Made by a program: the position numbers and the translations under genes. From Paracoccus zeaxanthinifaciens ATCC 21588 (lineage in GTDB: Bacteria; Pseudomonadota; Alphaproteobacteria; Rhodobacterales; Rhodobacteraceae), in assembly GCF_000420145.1 (NCBI RefSeq), contig NZ_ATUJ01000010.1, positions 38,885-102,884 of the forward strand: a DNA stretch of 64,000 bases, in the 5' to 3' direction. Of this stretch, positions 36,370 through 44,872 are shown in pieces; position 1 is the first letter of the stretch, and each line of letters starts with the position of its first letter. Below the pieces are notes generated by a model. That model was given only the letters and a program-made list of their open reading frames with translations, was not told the DNA's origin and searched no databases.

Positions 36370-37446
36370 ATGAAACGCAGAACACTTCTCGCCGGCGCCG
36401 CCGCGCTTTCGGCCCTGATCGCCGCGCCCGCCATGGCCCAGGACGAGCCGCTGAAGGTCGGCTTCATCTATGTCGGCCCGGTCGGCGACGGCGGCTGGAC
36501 CTATCAGCACGACCTGGGCCGCCAGGCGGTCGAGGCCGAATACGGCGACCGCGTGGAAACCACCTTCATCGAAAGCGTGCCGGAAGGCGCCGATGCCGAA
36601 CGCGCGCTGACCCAGCTGGCGCTGGCGGGCAACAAGCTGATCTTCGCGACCAGCTTCGGCTTCATGGACCCGACCATCAACGTCGCCGCGAAGTTCCCGG
36701 ACGTGAAGTTCGAACACGCGACCGGCTACAAGCGTGCCGACAACGTCGCGACCTATGACGCCCGCTTCTACGAGGGTCGTGCGGTCATCGGCACCATCGC
36801 GGGCCGGATGACGGAGTCGAACAAGATCGGCTATATCGGGTCCTTCCCGATCCCCGAGGTGATCCAGGGCATCAACTCGTCCTTCATCCACGCCCAGAAG
36901 GTGAACCCGGATGTCGAGATGAAGGTCGTCTGGGCCTATAGCTGGTTCGATCCGGCGAAAGAGGCCGACGCCGCCGCCGCCCTGCTGGCCGAAGGCGTGG
37001 ACGTGATCCTGCAGCACACCGATTCCACCGCACCGCTTGCCAAGGCGCAAGAAGCAGGTGCCATCGGCTTCGGCCAGGCCAGCGACATGGCGGCCTTCGC
37101 CCCCAGCCCCCGCGTGGCGTCCATCATCGACAACTGGGCGCCCTATTATGTCGAGCGAGTGGGCGAGGTGCTTGACGGCACCTGGGAAAGCAAGGCCACC
37201 TGGGCCGGCATCGGCGACGGAGAGGTCGAGATCGGCGAGATCACCGAGGCCGTCCCCGCCGAGGTCAAGGCCGAGGCCGAGGCCCTGCGCGACGCGATCG
37301 GCGCGGGTGAATACCACCCCTTCACCGGCCCGCTGAACAAGGCCGACGGCACCGCCTGGCTGGCCGAGGGCGAGACCGCCTCGGACGAGGATCTGCAGTC
37401 GATGAACTTCTATGTCGAGGGCATCACCGCCCAGATCCCGCAGTAA
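36370..37446 (+). CDS. BMP family ABC transporter substrate-binding protein
   Basis: This is a periplasmic binding protein of the basic membrane protein (BMP/PnrA-like) family, which binds purine nucleosides in characterised members. The 358-residue precursor has a signal peptide of about 22 residues ending at APAMAQ. The mature protein begins with the typical FIYVGPVGDGGWTYQHD, and the GRAVIGTIAGRMT and DVILQHTDST segments follow the family pattern. An AGAGGG lies before the ATG. A strong hairpin after the stop probably ends the operon. The protein lacks a lipobox, so it is a soluble periplasmic protein. Confidence 0.93.
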   Translation: MKRRTLLAGAAALSALIAAPAMAQDEPLKVGFIYVGPVGDGGWTYQHDLGRQAVEAEYGDRVETTFIESVPEGADAERALTQLALAGNKLIFATSFGFMDPTINVAAKFPDVKFEHATGYKRADNVATYDARFYEGRAVIGTIAGRMTESNKIGYIGSFPIPEVIQGINSSFIHAQKVNPDVEMKVVWAYSWFDPAKEADAAAALLAEGVDVILQHTDSTAPLAKAQEAGAIGFGQASDMAAFAPSPRVASIIDNWAPYYVERVGEVLDGTWESKATWAGIGDGEVEIGEITEAVPAEVKAEAEALRDAIGAGEYHPFTGPLNKADGTAWLAEGETASDEDLQSMNFYVEGITAQIPQ

Positions 37447-37453
37447 GACGACA

Positions 37454-37480
37454 GGCGCCCCGCCCCCGCGGCGGGGCGCC
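37454..37480 (+). terminator. Hairpin terminator after the BMP operon
   Basis: An 11-bp perfect GC stem (37454-37464 with 37470-37480, loop 5) begins eight bases after the binding protein stop. There is no T-tract, so it may act mainly as a 3' end stabiliser. Confidence 0.6.
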
Positions 37481-37563
37481 CCCTCACATGCCTTGCACGC
37501 CTGCCTGCATCATGTGCATGATGACGGAACCGTTACCGGACCACCCTCATCCCGCAGGACATC

Positions 37564-38667
37564 ATGAGATTCCCCGACCCCGGCCCGCTTCTGTTGCCGG
37601 TCTATCGCAGGGCGCCCAGCCCGTGGACATTCGCGATCGAGACGATCGGGCGCAGGCGCAGGCGCGCGCCGGTCACGCTGGACGTGATGACCTCGGTCGG
37701 GGGCAGGGATGCGGACGTGGTGCAGGTCATGCTGCAATCGCTGTGCGACAGCCACCCGCGCGACCGGATCCGCTTCTGGCTGTTCCACCTGCATCTGGGC
37801 CCCGAACAGATCGCGGGGATCGAGCGGTTCTGCGCGGGGCTTCCCAATCTGGACCTGCATGTCGTCCATGTCACCCTGCACCAGGAATTCGCCGAGCTGA
37901 GCAAGCTGGGGCAGAAGCCCTTCGGCGCGCGTTTCCTGTGGTACCTGGCGCATGAATACCTGCCCGCCGATCTGGACCGCGTGATCTATCTCGATCCGCT
38001 GGACGTGATCGTTATGGACGACCTCGTGCCCTTCCTGAACCAGCCGCTGCTGGGGCGGATGCTCGCGGCCTGCCGGGAACTGCCCTTCAGGCCCCCGCTG
38101 CTCGTCCGCCCCGTGACCGAGGCCGACCTTGCGCCCAGGGCGATGGCACGCACCCGCCGCATCGGGCACGGGCTGATCAACAGCGGGGCGATGGTGCTGA
38201 ATCTTGCGCGCATGCGGCGCGAGGATCGCGGGCTGGCCCCCTATCTGGACATGGCGCGGATAATCGCGGAACGGACCGACATGCCCTTCGGGGACCAGGG
38301 GCTGTTCTCGATGACGCATGGCAGCGACTATGCCCGCGCGCATGACCGCTACAACCTACGCTTCCACATGGCACCGCCGGGCATGTTCCGCCCCGCGATG
38401 GCGCATTTCGCCGGGCGCATCGCCAAACCCTTCCACCTGCGCCTGAACGAACGGCAGGAAAGGCTGATCCTGGACCGCATCGCCACGCTGAACCGCCCCG
38501 GCATGCCCCTGAACGCCACGCAGACCATCAAGGCGCAGGACCTGCCCTATTACCGCCTGTGGTGGGAAATCTGCGCGCGCACCCCCGTCCATGACCGCAT
38601 CGCGCCCCTTGCGGATCGCCATGCGGCCAGGCTGCTGGACGATCAGCCCATGCGTTCGCTGGCATAG
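37564..38667 (+). CDS. Glycosyltransferase family 8 protein
   Basis: This 367-residue protein resembles GT8 retaining glycosyltransferases such as those that add galactose or glucose to lipopolysaccharide. The nucleotide-sugar core is seen at residues 36-150, including RVIYLDPLDVIVMDDL at 139-154, where the family normally has a DXD motif. Here the spacing is D144-P-L-D147, one residue longer than usual. Downstream are PFGDQGLFSM and, near residue 280, AHFAGRIAKPFHL, equivalent to the DQD and HFxGxxKPW motifs. No other sugar genes are near, so the acceptor is unknown. The 3' end overlaps convergent purU by 25 bases. Confidence 0.75.
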   Translation: MRFPDPGPLLLPVYRRAPSPWTFAIETIGRRRRRAPVTLDVMTSVGGRDADVVQVMLQSLCDSHPRDRIRFWLFHLHLGPEQIAGIERFCAGLPNLDLHVVHVTLHQEFAELSKLGQKPFGARFLWYLAHEYLPADLDRVIYLDPLDVIVMDDLVPFLNQPLLGRMLAACRELPFRPPLLVRPVTEADLAPRAMARTRRIGHGLINSGAMVLNLARMRREDRGLAPYLDMARIIAERTDMPFGDQGLFSMTHGSDYARAHDRYNLRFHMAPPGMFRPAMAHFAGRIAKPFHLRLNERQERLILDRIATLNRPGMPLNATQTIKAQDLPYYRLWWEICARTPVHDRIAPLADRHAARLLDDQPMRSLA

Positions 38668-39527
38668 CTCCCGGGCGAGGGCGGGAAGACCACGGTCTTG
38701 TCGCCGTTCAGGAAGACCCGCCCGTGGATATGGGCGTGGATGGCGCGGGCCAGCACCTGCGCCTCGACGTCGCGGCCAAGGCTGACATAGTCGCCGGGCG
38801 ACTGGGCGTGGGTGACGCGGACGGTGTCCTGTTCGATGATCGGGCCTTCGTCCAGGTCGGCAGTGACATAGTGGCTGGTCGCGCCGATCAGCTTCACGCC
38901 ACGCTCGTAGGCCTGCTTGTAGGGATTCGCCCCCTTGAAGCTGGGCAGGAACGAATGGTGGATGTTGATGATCCGCCCCGACATCTTGCGGCACATCTGA
39001 TCGGACAGCACCTGCATGTAGCGCGCCAGCACGACCAGCTCGGCGCCCGTCTCCTCGACGATGCGCATCTGCTGGGCCTCGGCCTCGGGCTTGTTCTCCT
39101 TCGTCACCTTGATGCAGTGGAAGGGGATGTCGTGGTTCACGACCAGCTTCTGGTAATCCATGTGGTTGCTGATCACCGCGACGATGTCGATCGGCAGCGC
39201 CCCGATCCGCCAGCGATACAGCAGGTCGTTCAGGCAATGCCCGAAGCGGCTGACCATGATGACCACCTTCGGCTTGCGCGCCTGGTCGTGGAAATCGGCC
39301 TGCATGCCGAACTGCTCGGCGATGGGGGCGAAATCGTCGCGCAGCTCGTCCAGCCCGGCAGCCCCTTCGGAGCGGAAGCTGACGCGCATGAAGAAGCGCC
39401 CCGTCTCGGCATCGTCGAACTGCGCGCTGTCGGTGATGTTGCAGTCGTGGCGGGCCAGAAAGCCCGAGATGGCCGCGACGATCCCGCGGGTGGATTCGCA
39501 GGTGACGCGCAGGGTGAAGCTGTCCAT
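38643..39527 (-). CDS. purU: Formyltetrahydrofolate deformylase
   Basis: PurU hydrolyses 10-formyl-tetrahydrofolate to formate and tetrahydrofolate, balancing the one-carbon pool and feeding formate to purine synthesis. The protein has 294 residues from the ATG at 39527, which fits the family N-terminal ACT domain (TLRVTCESTRGIVAAISG). The C-terminal formyltransferase-like domain has VISNHMDYQKLV, the HHSFLPSFKGANPY motif and GATSHYVTADLDEGPII. An AAAGGA lies about 11 bases before this ATG. A longer start at 39566 has no ribosome-binding site. Confidence 0.95.
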   Translation of the reverse strand: MDSFTLRVTCESTRGIVAAISGFLARHDCNITDSAQFDDAETGRFFMRVSFRSEGAAGLDELRDDFAPIAEQFGMQADFHDQARKPKVVIMVSRFGHCLNDLLYRWRIGALPIDIVAVISNHMDYQKLVVNHDIPFHCIKVTKENKPEAEAQQMRIVEETGAELVVLARYMQVLSDQMCRKMSGRIINIHHSFLPSFKGANPYKQAYERGVKLIGATSHYVTADLDEGPIIEQDTVRVTHAQSPGDYVSLGRDVEAQVLARAIHAHIHGRVFLNGDKTVVFPPSPGSYASERMG

Positions 39528-39616
39528 CTGGAGTGACGTCCTTTCGCTGTCCTTCTTTCCCGTCATTTCGGGCAGATGGCGCTGAAAGACAATCGCGTTT
39601 CCGACGCGCGGCGGTC

Positions 39617-39642
39617 GGGGCGCGACATCATGGCCGCGCCCC
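39617..39642 (-). terminator. Hairpin after the M20 amidohydrolase
   Basis: An 8-bp stem (GGGGCGCG / CGCGCCCC, loop 10) lies six bases beyond the amidohydrolase stop on the minus strand. It lacks a T-tract and is a weak terminator candidate. Confidence 0.4.
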
Positions 39643-39648
39643 TTGGTT

Positions 39649-40815
39649 TCAGGCGGCGGGCATCCGCGCCTCGATCATGCCGGCATACCAGCTGGAGCCT
39701 GCGGGGATCGCCTCGTCGTTGAAGTTGTAGGCGGGGTGATGGACCATCGCGGTATCGCCGTTGCCGACCCAGATATAGGCGCCCGGACGCTCGTTCAGCA
39801 TATAGCTGAAATCCTCGCCGCCCATCATCGGCTCCATGTCGGTCTTGACCGAACCGGCGATGCCCTGGGCCACGTCGATGGCCCAGTCGGTCGCCTGCTC
39901 GTCGTTCATCGTCACGGGATAGCCGCGTTCGTAATCGACCTTGGCGGTGGCCCCCATCGCGGCGGCGATGTTCGTCGCCACGCGGGTGATCCCCTCCTGC
40001 AGCTGGTCGCGCACCTGCGGATCGAGACTGCGCGCCGTGCCCTTCAGCTTCACCACCTGGGGGATCACGTTATGCGCGGTCGAATCGGTGGACACGACGC
40101 AGACCGAGATCACGGCATTCTTCAGCGGGTCGATGTTGCGCGACACGACCGACTGCACGGCCACGATGATCTGCGCGGCGGTCAGGGTGGTGTCGATGCA
40201 TTCATGCGGCTTGGCCGCGTGGCCGCCCTTGCCCGTCACGGTGATGTCGAACTGGTCGGCGGCGGCCATCATCGGGCCGGGCTTGATCGCGAACTGGCCG
40301 ACGGGCATGCCGGGCATGTTGTGCATGCCGTAGAACTCGTCGATCTTCCAGCGGTCGACCAGACCGTCCTCGACCATGGCCAGGCCCCCTGCCCCGCCTT
40401 CCTCGGCGGGCTGGAAGATCACGATGGCCGTGCCGTCGAAATTGCGCGTCTCGGCCAGGTATTTCGCCGCGCCCAGCAGCATGGCGGTGTGGCCGTCATG
40501 GCCGCAGGCATGCATCTTGCCGGGGGTCTTGCTGGCATATTCGACGCCGGTCTGTTCCTCGATCGGCAGGGCGTCCATGTCGGCGCGCAGGCCCACGACG
40601 CGGCCCTTGCTGTCGGTGCGACCCTTGATGACGCCGACGACGCCGGTGCGGCCCACGCCCTCGACCACCTCGTCGCAGCCGAAATCGCGCAGCAGGCCCG
40701 CGACCTTGCCGGCCGTGCGATGCACGTCATAGAGCAGTTCGGGATGTTCGTGGAAATCGCGACGCCACGCGGTGATCTCGGGCAGCAGTTCGGAAAAGCG
40801 GTTCTTGATCGGCAT
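39649..40815 (-). CDS. M20 family amidohydrolase (hippurate hydrolase-like)
   Basis: This is a di-metal M20 amidohydrolase of the hippurate hydrolase / N-acyl-amino-acid hydrolase group, 388 residues. Metal ligands are seen in MHACGHDGH (C104, H106), in QPAEEGGAG and in the C-terminal MGGEDFSYM. The catalytic aspartate region is LRADMDALPI. AAGGAG lies six bases before the ATG at 40815. It lies between purU and the oligopeptide importer, which transcribes toward it; it may hydrolyse imported N-acylated amino acids or peptides, but this is only contextual. Confidence 0.9.
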   Translation of the reverse strand: MPIKNRFSELLPEITAWRRDFHEHPELLYDVHRTAGKVAGLLRDFGCDEVVEGVGRTGVVGVIKGRTDSKGRVVGLRADMDALPIEEQTGVEYASKTPGKMHACGHDGHTAMLLGAAKYLAETRNFDGTAIVIFQPAEEGGAGGLAMVEDGLVDRWKIDEFYGMHNMPGMPVGQFAIKPGPMMAAADQFDITVTGKGGHAAKPHECIDTTLTAAQIIVAVQSVVSRNIDPLKNAVISVCVVSTDSTAHNVIPQVVKLKGTARSLDPQVRDQLQEGITRVATNIAAAMGATAKVDYERGYPVTMNDEQATDWAIDVAQGIAGSVKTDMEPMMGGEDFSYMLNERPGAYIWVGNGDTAMVHHPAYNFNDEAIPAGSSWYAGMIEARMPAA

Positions 40816-40935
40816 GTCTTTCTCCTTCGCGGGCAAGACTGGCGCGAGGATGCAGATACTGCAAGTCTCGCATCGCAGCCGTCCCGAAAATTGCATGGGG
40901 CCGACCGCCGCGCGGGCAGCCCACCTCTGGGCGCC

Positions 40936-42768
40936 TCAGCCGTGGGTGACGGGATCGACCAGCACGCGGTGCCCCGGCGCGACCTCGCGATAGACCGACG
41001 GCACGGGCTGATAATCGACCGGATGGATCGGCGAGGGGATCGGGCGGAAGTTCAGATCCTCGGAGATCTTCTTCTGGCGCGGATCGGCCACCGGCACCGC
41101 CGACATCAGCTGGCGGGTATAGCTGTGCTGAGGGTTCTCGAAGACCTGCTGGCGGGTGCCCAGTTCGACGATCCGGCCCAGATACATCACGCCGACATGG
41201 TGGCTGACGCGTTCCACCACGGCCATGTCGTGGCTGATGAACAGCATCGAGATGCCCAGATCCTGCTGCAGTTCCATCAGCAGGTTCAGCACCTGCGCCT
41301 GCACCGACACGTCCAGCGCGGACACCGCCTCGTCGGCGACGATCAGGCGCGGGTTCAGGGCCAGCGCGCGGGCGATGGCGATGCGCTGGCGCTGACCGCC
41401 CGACATCTCGTGGGGGAAGCGGCGCATGAAGCTGCGGGGCAGCTCGACCCGGTCGAACAGGGTGGCGATGCGGTCCTCGCGTTCCGACCGGCTGCCGATG
41501 CCATAGTTCTGCAGCGGCTCGGCCACCTGGTCGTACAGGTTCATGTGCGGGTCGAGGCTGGCGAAGGGGTCCTGGAAGATCATCTGCATGTCGCGCCGCG
41601 CCTTGCGCAGCCCCGATTGCGACAGCGCCAGCACGTCCGTCCCGCCCAGGTCCACGCTGCCGCTGTCGGGTTCGACCAGCCGCAGGATGGAACGCCCGCA
41701 GGTCGATTTCCCGCAGCCCGATTCCCCCACCAGTGACAGCGTCTCGCCCGCGTTGATCGAGAAGCTGACATCCTCGACCGCGTGCACGCGCGCGACGGTG
41801 CGGCGCAGAAGGCCGCCCTTGACCGAGAAGCGCGTCGTCAGGTTCCTGACCGTCAGCAGCGGCTGGGGATCGGCCACGATGATCGGCTCGGGGGCGCCGT
41901 GGCTGCCGTCGCGCATCAGGCGCAGGCGTTCGGGCGCGGGCTTGCCCGTCATCTCGCCCAGCCGCGGCACGGCGGCCAGCAGCATCTTGGTATAGTCCTT
42001 CTGGGGCGCCTCGAAGATCTGCTCGACCGGGCCCTCCTCGACCTTGTCGCCGCGATACATCACCACCACCCGATCCGCCATCTGGGCGACCACGGCCATG
42101 TCATGGGTGATGAAAAGAACAGCAATCTGCTTTTCCCGCTTCAGACGGTCGATCAGGGCCAGGATCTCGGCCTGAATGGTGACGTCCAGCGCGGTGGTCG
42201 GTTCGTCGCAGATCAGCAGGCGGGGTTCGCAGGCCATGGCGATGGCGATGACCACGCGCTGGCGCATGCCCCCCGACAATTCGTGCGGATACTGGTCCAG
42301 GCGGCGTTCGGGTTCGGGGATGCGGACCTGGCGCAGGATCTCCAGCGCGCGGGCGCGGGCCTCGGCTTTCGACATGCCGCGATGGGCGATCAGCCCCTCG
42401 GTCAGCTGGTCGCCGACGGTGAAGACCGGGTTCAGCGCGGTCATCGGTTCCTGGAAGATCATGCCGATCTGGTTGCCGCGGATGTCGCGCATCACGCCGC
42501 CGGGCTGCTGGGCCAGGTCGATGTCGCGGCCCTTGTCGTCGGTGAACATCAGGCGCCCGCCCGCGATGGTCCCGCCGCCGAATTCCACCAGCCGCATCAG
42601 CGACAGCGAGCTGACCGACTTGCCCGAACCGGATTCGCCCACCACGCAGACGCATTCGCCGGGCTTGATGTCGAAGCTGACATCCTTGACGCCCACGACC
42701 ACCCCGTCGCTCGTATCGAATTCGACGCGAAGTTTCTCAATGGAAACAAGTGGTTTGTCGTCAAGCAT
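40936..42768 (-). CDS. Oligopeptide ABC transporter ATP-binding protein (fused DppD-DppF type)
   Basis: This 610-residue protein joins two complete ABC ATPase domains of the oligopeptide/dipeptide/glutathione class. The first domain has Walker A GESGSGKS (44-51), signature LSGGMRQR and Walker B LLICDEPTTALD. The second has Walker A GESGCGKST and signature MSGGQRQR. Both domains keep their catalytic residues. The ATG at 42768 is preceded by a GGGGG run. It is divergent from the binding-protein and permease genes across 258 bases and is the only ATPase for that system in the window. Confidence 0.93.
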   Translation of the reverse strand: MLDDKPLVSIEKLRVEFDTSDGVVVGVKDVSFDIKPGECVCVVGESGSGKSVSSLSLMRLVEFGGGTIAGGRLMFTDDKGRDIDLAQQPGGVMRDIRGNQIGMIFQEPMTALNPVFTVGDQLTEGLIAHRGMSKAEARARALEILRQVRIPEPERRLDQYPHELSGGMRQRVVIAIAMACEPRLLICDEPTTALDVTIQAEILALIDRLKREKQIAVLFITHDMAVVAQMADRVVVMYRGDKVEEGPVEQIFEAPQKDYTKMLLAAVPRLGEMTGKPAPERLRLMRDGSHGAPEPIIVADPQPLLTVRNLTTRFSVKGGLLRRTVARVHAVEDVSFSINAGETLSLVGESGCGKSTCGRSILRLVEPDSGSVDLGGTDVLALSQSGLRKARRDMQMIFQDPFASLDPHMNLYDQVAEPLQNYGIGSRSEREDRIATLFDRVELPRSFMRRFPHEMSGGQRQRIAIARALALNPRLIVADEAVSALDVSVQAQVLNLLMELQQDLGISMLFISHDMAVVERVSHHVGVMYLGRIVELGTRQQVFENPQHSYTRQLMSAVPVADPRQKKISEDLNFRPIPSPIHPVDYQPVPSVYREVAPGHRVLVDPVTHG

Positions 42769-43026
42769 CGCGGCCCCCTGAAGAAGTACAAGCGCGAAGG
42801 CTAATCGCTGCCCGCGAAAAGTCAAAGGCGAATGCCGTCAGGGCACCGTCGCGAATACTCTTGCATTGATTGAAGGCTTCATCCGAAGATGACGCCATTC
42901 CGCAGGGCGACGACACGATGAAAGAAGCACCCGCGACACATAAGGGACGGACGCAAGAAAAACAGCCGAATGGCTGATCGTGCCGGGGCAACGACCGCGG
43001 ACCACAACACCCAACAGGAGAGTGTG
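42769..43026. promoter_or_regulatory. Divergent control region of the oligopeptide importer
   Basis: This 258-base gap separates the fused ATPase gene (minus) from the binding-protein gene (plus), so it must hold two promoters. It is less GC-rich around 42865-42960 than its surroundings. No operator or -35/-10 pair stands out clearly. The only firm element is the AGGAG ahead of the binding-protein ATG. Confidence 0.5.
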
Positions 43027-44730
43027 ATGAAACTGAAGACTGTTCTCATGGGCGCTGCCGCCGCATTGGCGATGGCCCCGGCTGCCATGGCGGAACGCGG
43101 CAGCGACGGGCAGCTGAACCTGATCCTCTGGCAGGCGCCCTCGACGATGAACCCCTATCTGTCGGGCGGAACCAAGGAAATCATCGCGGGCAGCCTGACG
43201 CTCGAGCCGCTGGCCGGCTATGACGCGCAGGGCAACATCTATCCGCGCCTCGTGACCGAGATCCCCACGATGGAGAACGGCGGCATCCCCGAGGACATGA
43301 CCTCGGTCACCTGGAAGCTGCGCGACGACATCAAGTGGTCGGACGGCAGCGCCTTCACCGCCGAGGACGTGGTCTTCACCGGCGAATACTGCATGCATCC
43401 CGAGGGCGGCTGCTCGCAGCTGGCCAAGTTCGAGGGCGTGACCTCGATCGAGGCGATCGACCCGCAGACGGTCAAGATCACCTTCGCGGCGCCCCGCCCC
43501 GATCCCTTCTCGGCATTCGTCGGCTCGCAGTCGCCGATCCTGCAGAAGGCCCAGTTCGAGAACTGCATCGGCTCGAACGCGCCGACCTGCACCGACCAGA
43601 ACTTCAACCCGATCGGCACCGGTCCCTTCGCGGTGACCGAGTTCCTGACGAACGACACCATCTCGCTGGAGGCGAACGGCGAATATCGCGACCCGGCCAA
43701 GCCCGCCTTCGCGACGGTGCTGGTCAAGGGCGGCGGCGACGCGGCAGGTGCCGCGCGCTCCGTGCTGGAAACGGGCGAGTTCGACTATGCCTGGAACACC
43801 CAGCTGGCCCCCGACGTCATCGAGGGCATGGAAGCCGCCGGTCGCGGCAAGGTGGCGGCGGCCTTCGGCAGCCTCGTGGAACGCCTGCATGTCAACCTGA
43901 CCGACCCGTCCTCGTCCCTGCCCGAGGGCGAGCGTTCGACGCTGGAGCATCCGCACCCGTTCCTGTCGGACCCCGCCGTCCGCAAGGCGCTGTCCATGGC
44001 CATCGACCGCGAGCTGCTGGTCGAGATCGGCTATGGCCCCGCGGGCAAGCCGACCTGCAACTATGTCCCCGCCCCCGAGGCATGGGCATCCGAGAACACC
44101 GAATGCCTGACGCAGGACATCGAGGGCGCGAACGCCCTGCTGGAGGAAGCCGGCTGGGTGATGAACGGCAACGGCGTGCGTGAGAAGGACGGCGTGACGC
44201 TCAGCATCACCTACCAGACTTCGGTCAACGCGGTGCGCCAGGACTTCCAGGCGCTGATCAAGCAGTGGTGGTCCGAGATCGGCGTCGAGACCGAGCTGAA
44301 GACCATCGATGCCTCGGTCTTCTTCGGGTCGGATGCGGGCTCGCCCGACACCCTGCAGAAGTTCTATGCCGATATCGAGATGTATGCCGACAACTTCGAC
44401 GGCACGAACCCGGCGCCCTACCTGGCCAAGCATACCTGCAGCAAGGCCCCCTCGCCCGCGAACCAGTGGCAGGGTGAGAACACCAGCCGCTTCTGCAACG
44501 AGGAATACGACCAGATGGTCGCCGACCTCGAAGGCATCGTGGATGCGGACGAACGCGCGGCGATGGGCCGCAAGATGAACGACATGCTGACCAAGGACAA
44601 CAACGTCATCATCCCCATCGTCTATCGCGGCACCGCCTCGGCCCATTCGAACACGCTTGGCGGCGTGGAGCTGAACGCATGGGACAGCGAGATCTGGAAC
44701 GTGGCCGACTGGACCCGCATCGAGGAATGA
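43027..44730 (+). CDS. Oligopeptide ABC transporter substrate-binding protein (SBP family 5)
   Basis: This is a periplasmic solute-binding protein of family 5 (peptide/nickel type). The 567-residue precursor has a signal peptide of about 22 residues (ending AAMAE). Family features include TWKLRDDIKWSDGSAFTAEDVVFT near residues 95-120 (quoted in part: DDIKWSDG), PFLSDPAVRKALSMAIDRE, and GIVDADERAAMGRKMNDML close to the C-terminus. Several cysteines occur, among them CMHPEGGC, CIGSNAPTC and CNYVPAPEAW, so it may contain disulfides. AGGAG lies before the ATG at 43027. A stem-loop after the stop could protect its mRNA and raise its level over the permeases. Confidence 0.92.
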   Translation: MKLKTVLMGAAAALAMAPAAMAERGSDGQLNLILWQAPSTMNPYLSGGTKEIIAGSLTLEPLAGYDAQGNIYPRLVTEIPTMENGGIPEDMTSVTWKLRDDIKWSDGSAFTAEDVVFTGEYCMHPEGGCSQLAKFEGVTSIEAIDPQTVKITFAAPRPDPFSAFVGSQSPILQKAQFENCIGSNAPTCTDQNFNPIGTGPFAVTEFLTNDTISLEANGEYRDPAKPAFATVLVKGGGDAAGAARSVLETGEFDYAWNTQLAPDVIEGMEAAGRGKVAAAFGSLVERLHVNLTDPSSSLPEGERSTLEHPHPFLSDPAVRKALSMAIDRELLVEIGYGPAGKPTCNYVPAPEAWASENTECLTQDIEGANALLEEAGWVMNGNGVREKDGVTLSITYQTSVNAVRQDFQALIKQWWSEIGVETELKTIDASVFFGSDAGSPDTLQKFYADIEMYADNFDGTNPAPYLAKHTCSKAPSPANQWQGENTSRFCNEEYDQMVADLEGIVDADERAAMGRKMNDMLTKDNNVIIPIVYRGTASAHSNTLGGVELNAWDSEIWNVADWTRIEE

Positions 44731-44738
44731 CGACCCCT

Positions 44739-44765
44739 GCCGCCCCGGCCACGCGCCGGGGCGGC
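44739..44765 (+). other. Intercistronic stem-loop between binding protein and permease
   Basis: An 11-bp perfect stem (44739-44749 with 44755-44765, loop 5) starts eight bases after the binding-protein stop, without a T-tract. Such structures commonly stabilise the upstream binding-protein mRNA and limit read-through to the permeases. Confidence 0.65.
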
Positions 44766-44805
44766 GCCACCTCTCTCCTGGGGACGGCGCGGCCGTGTCC
44801 AGGAC

Positions 44806-44834
44806 GGGGCCCGAGCCGGGGCCCGAGCCGGGGG
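44806..44834 (+). repeat. 12-bp direct repeat before the permease gene
   Basis: The unit GGGGCCCGAGCC occurs twice without a gap (44806-44817 and 44818-44829) and is followed by GGGGG. It lies 40 bases before the permease ATG in an untranslated stretch. Its role is unknown. Confidence 0.7.
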
Positions 44835-44872
44835 CGGAGTCCCATGCCCGTCCACATCATGACCGAGGCGCC

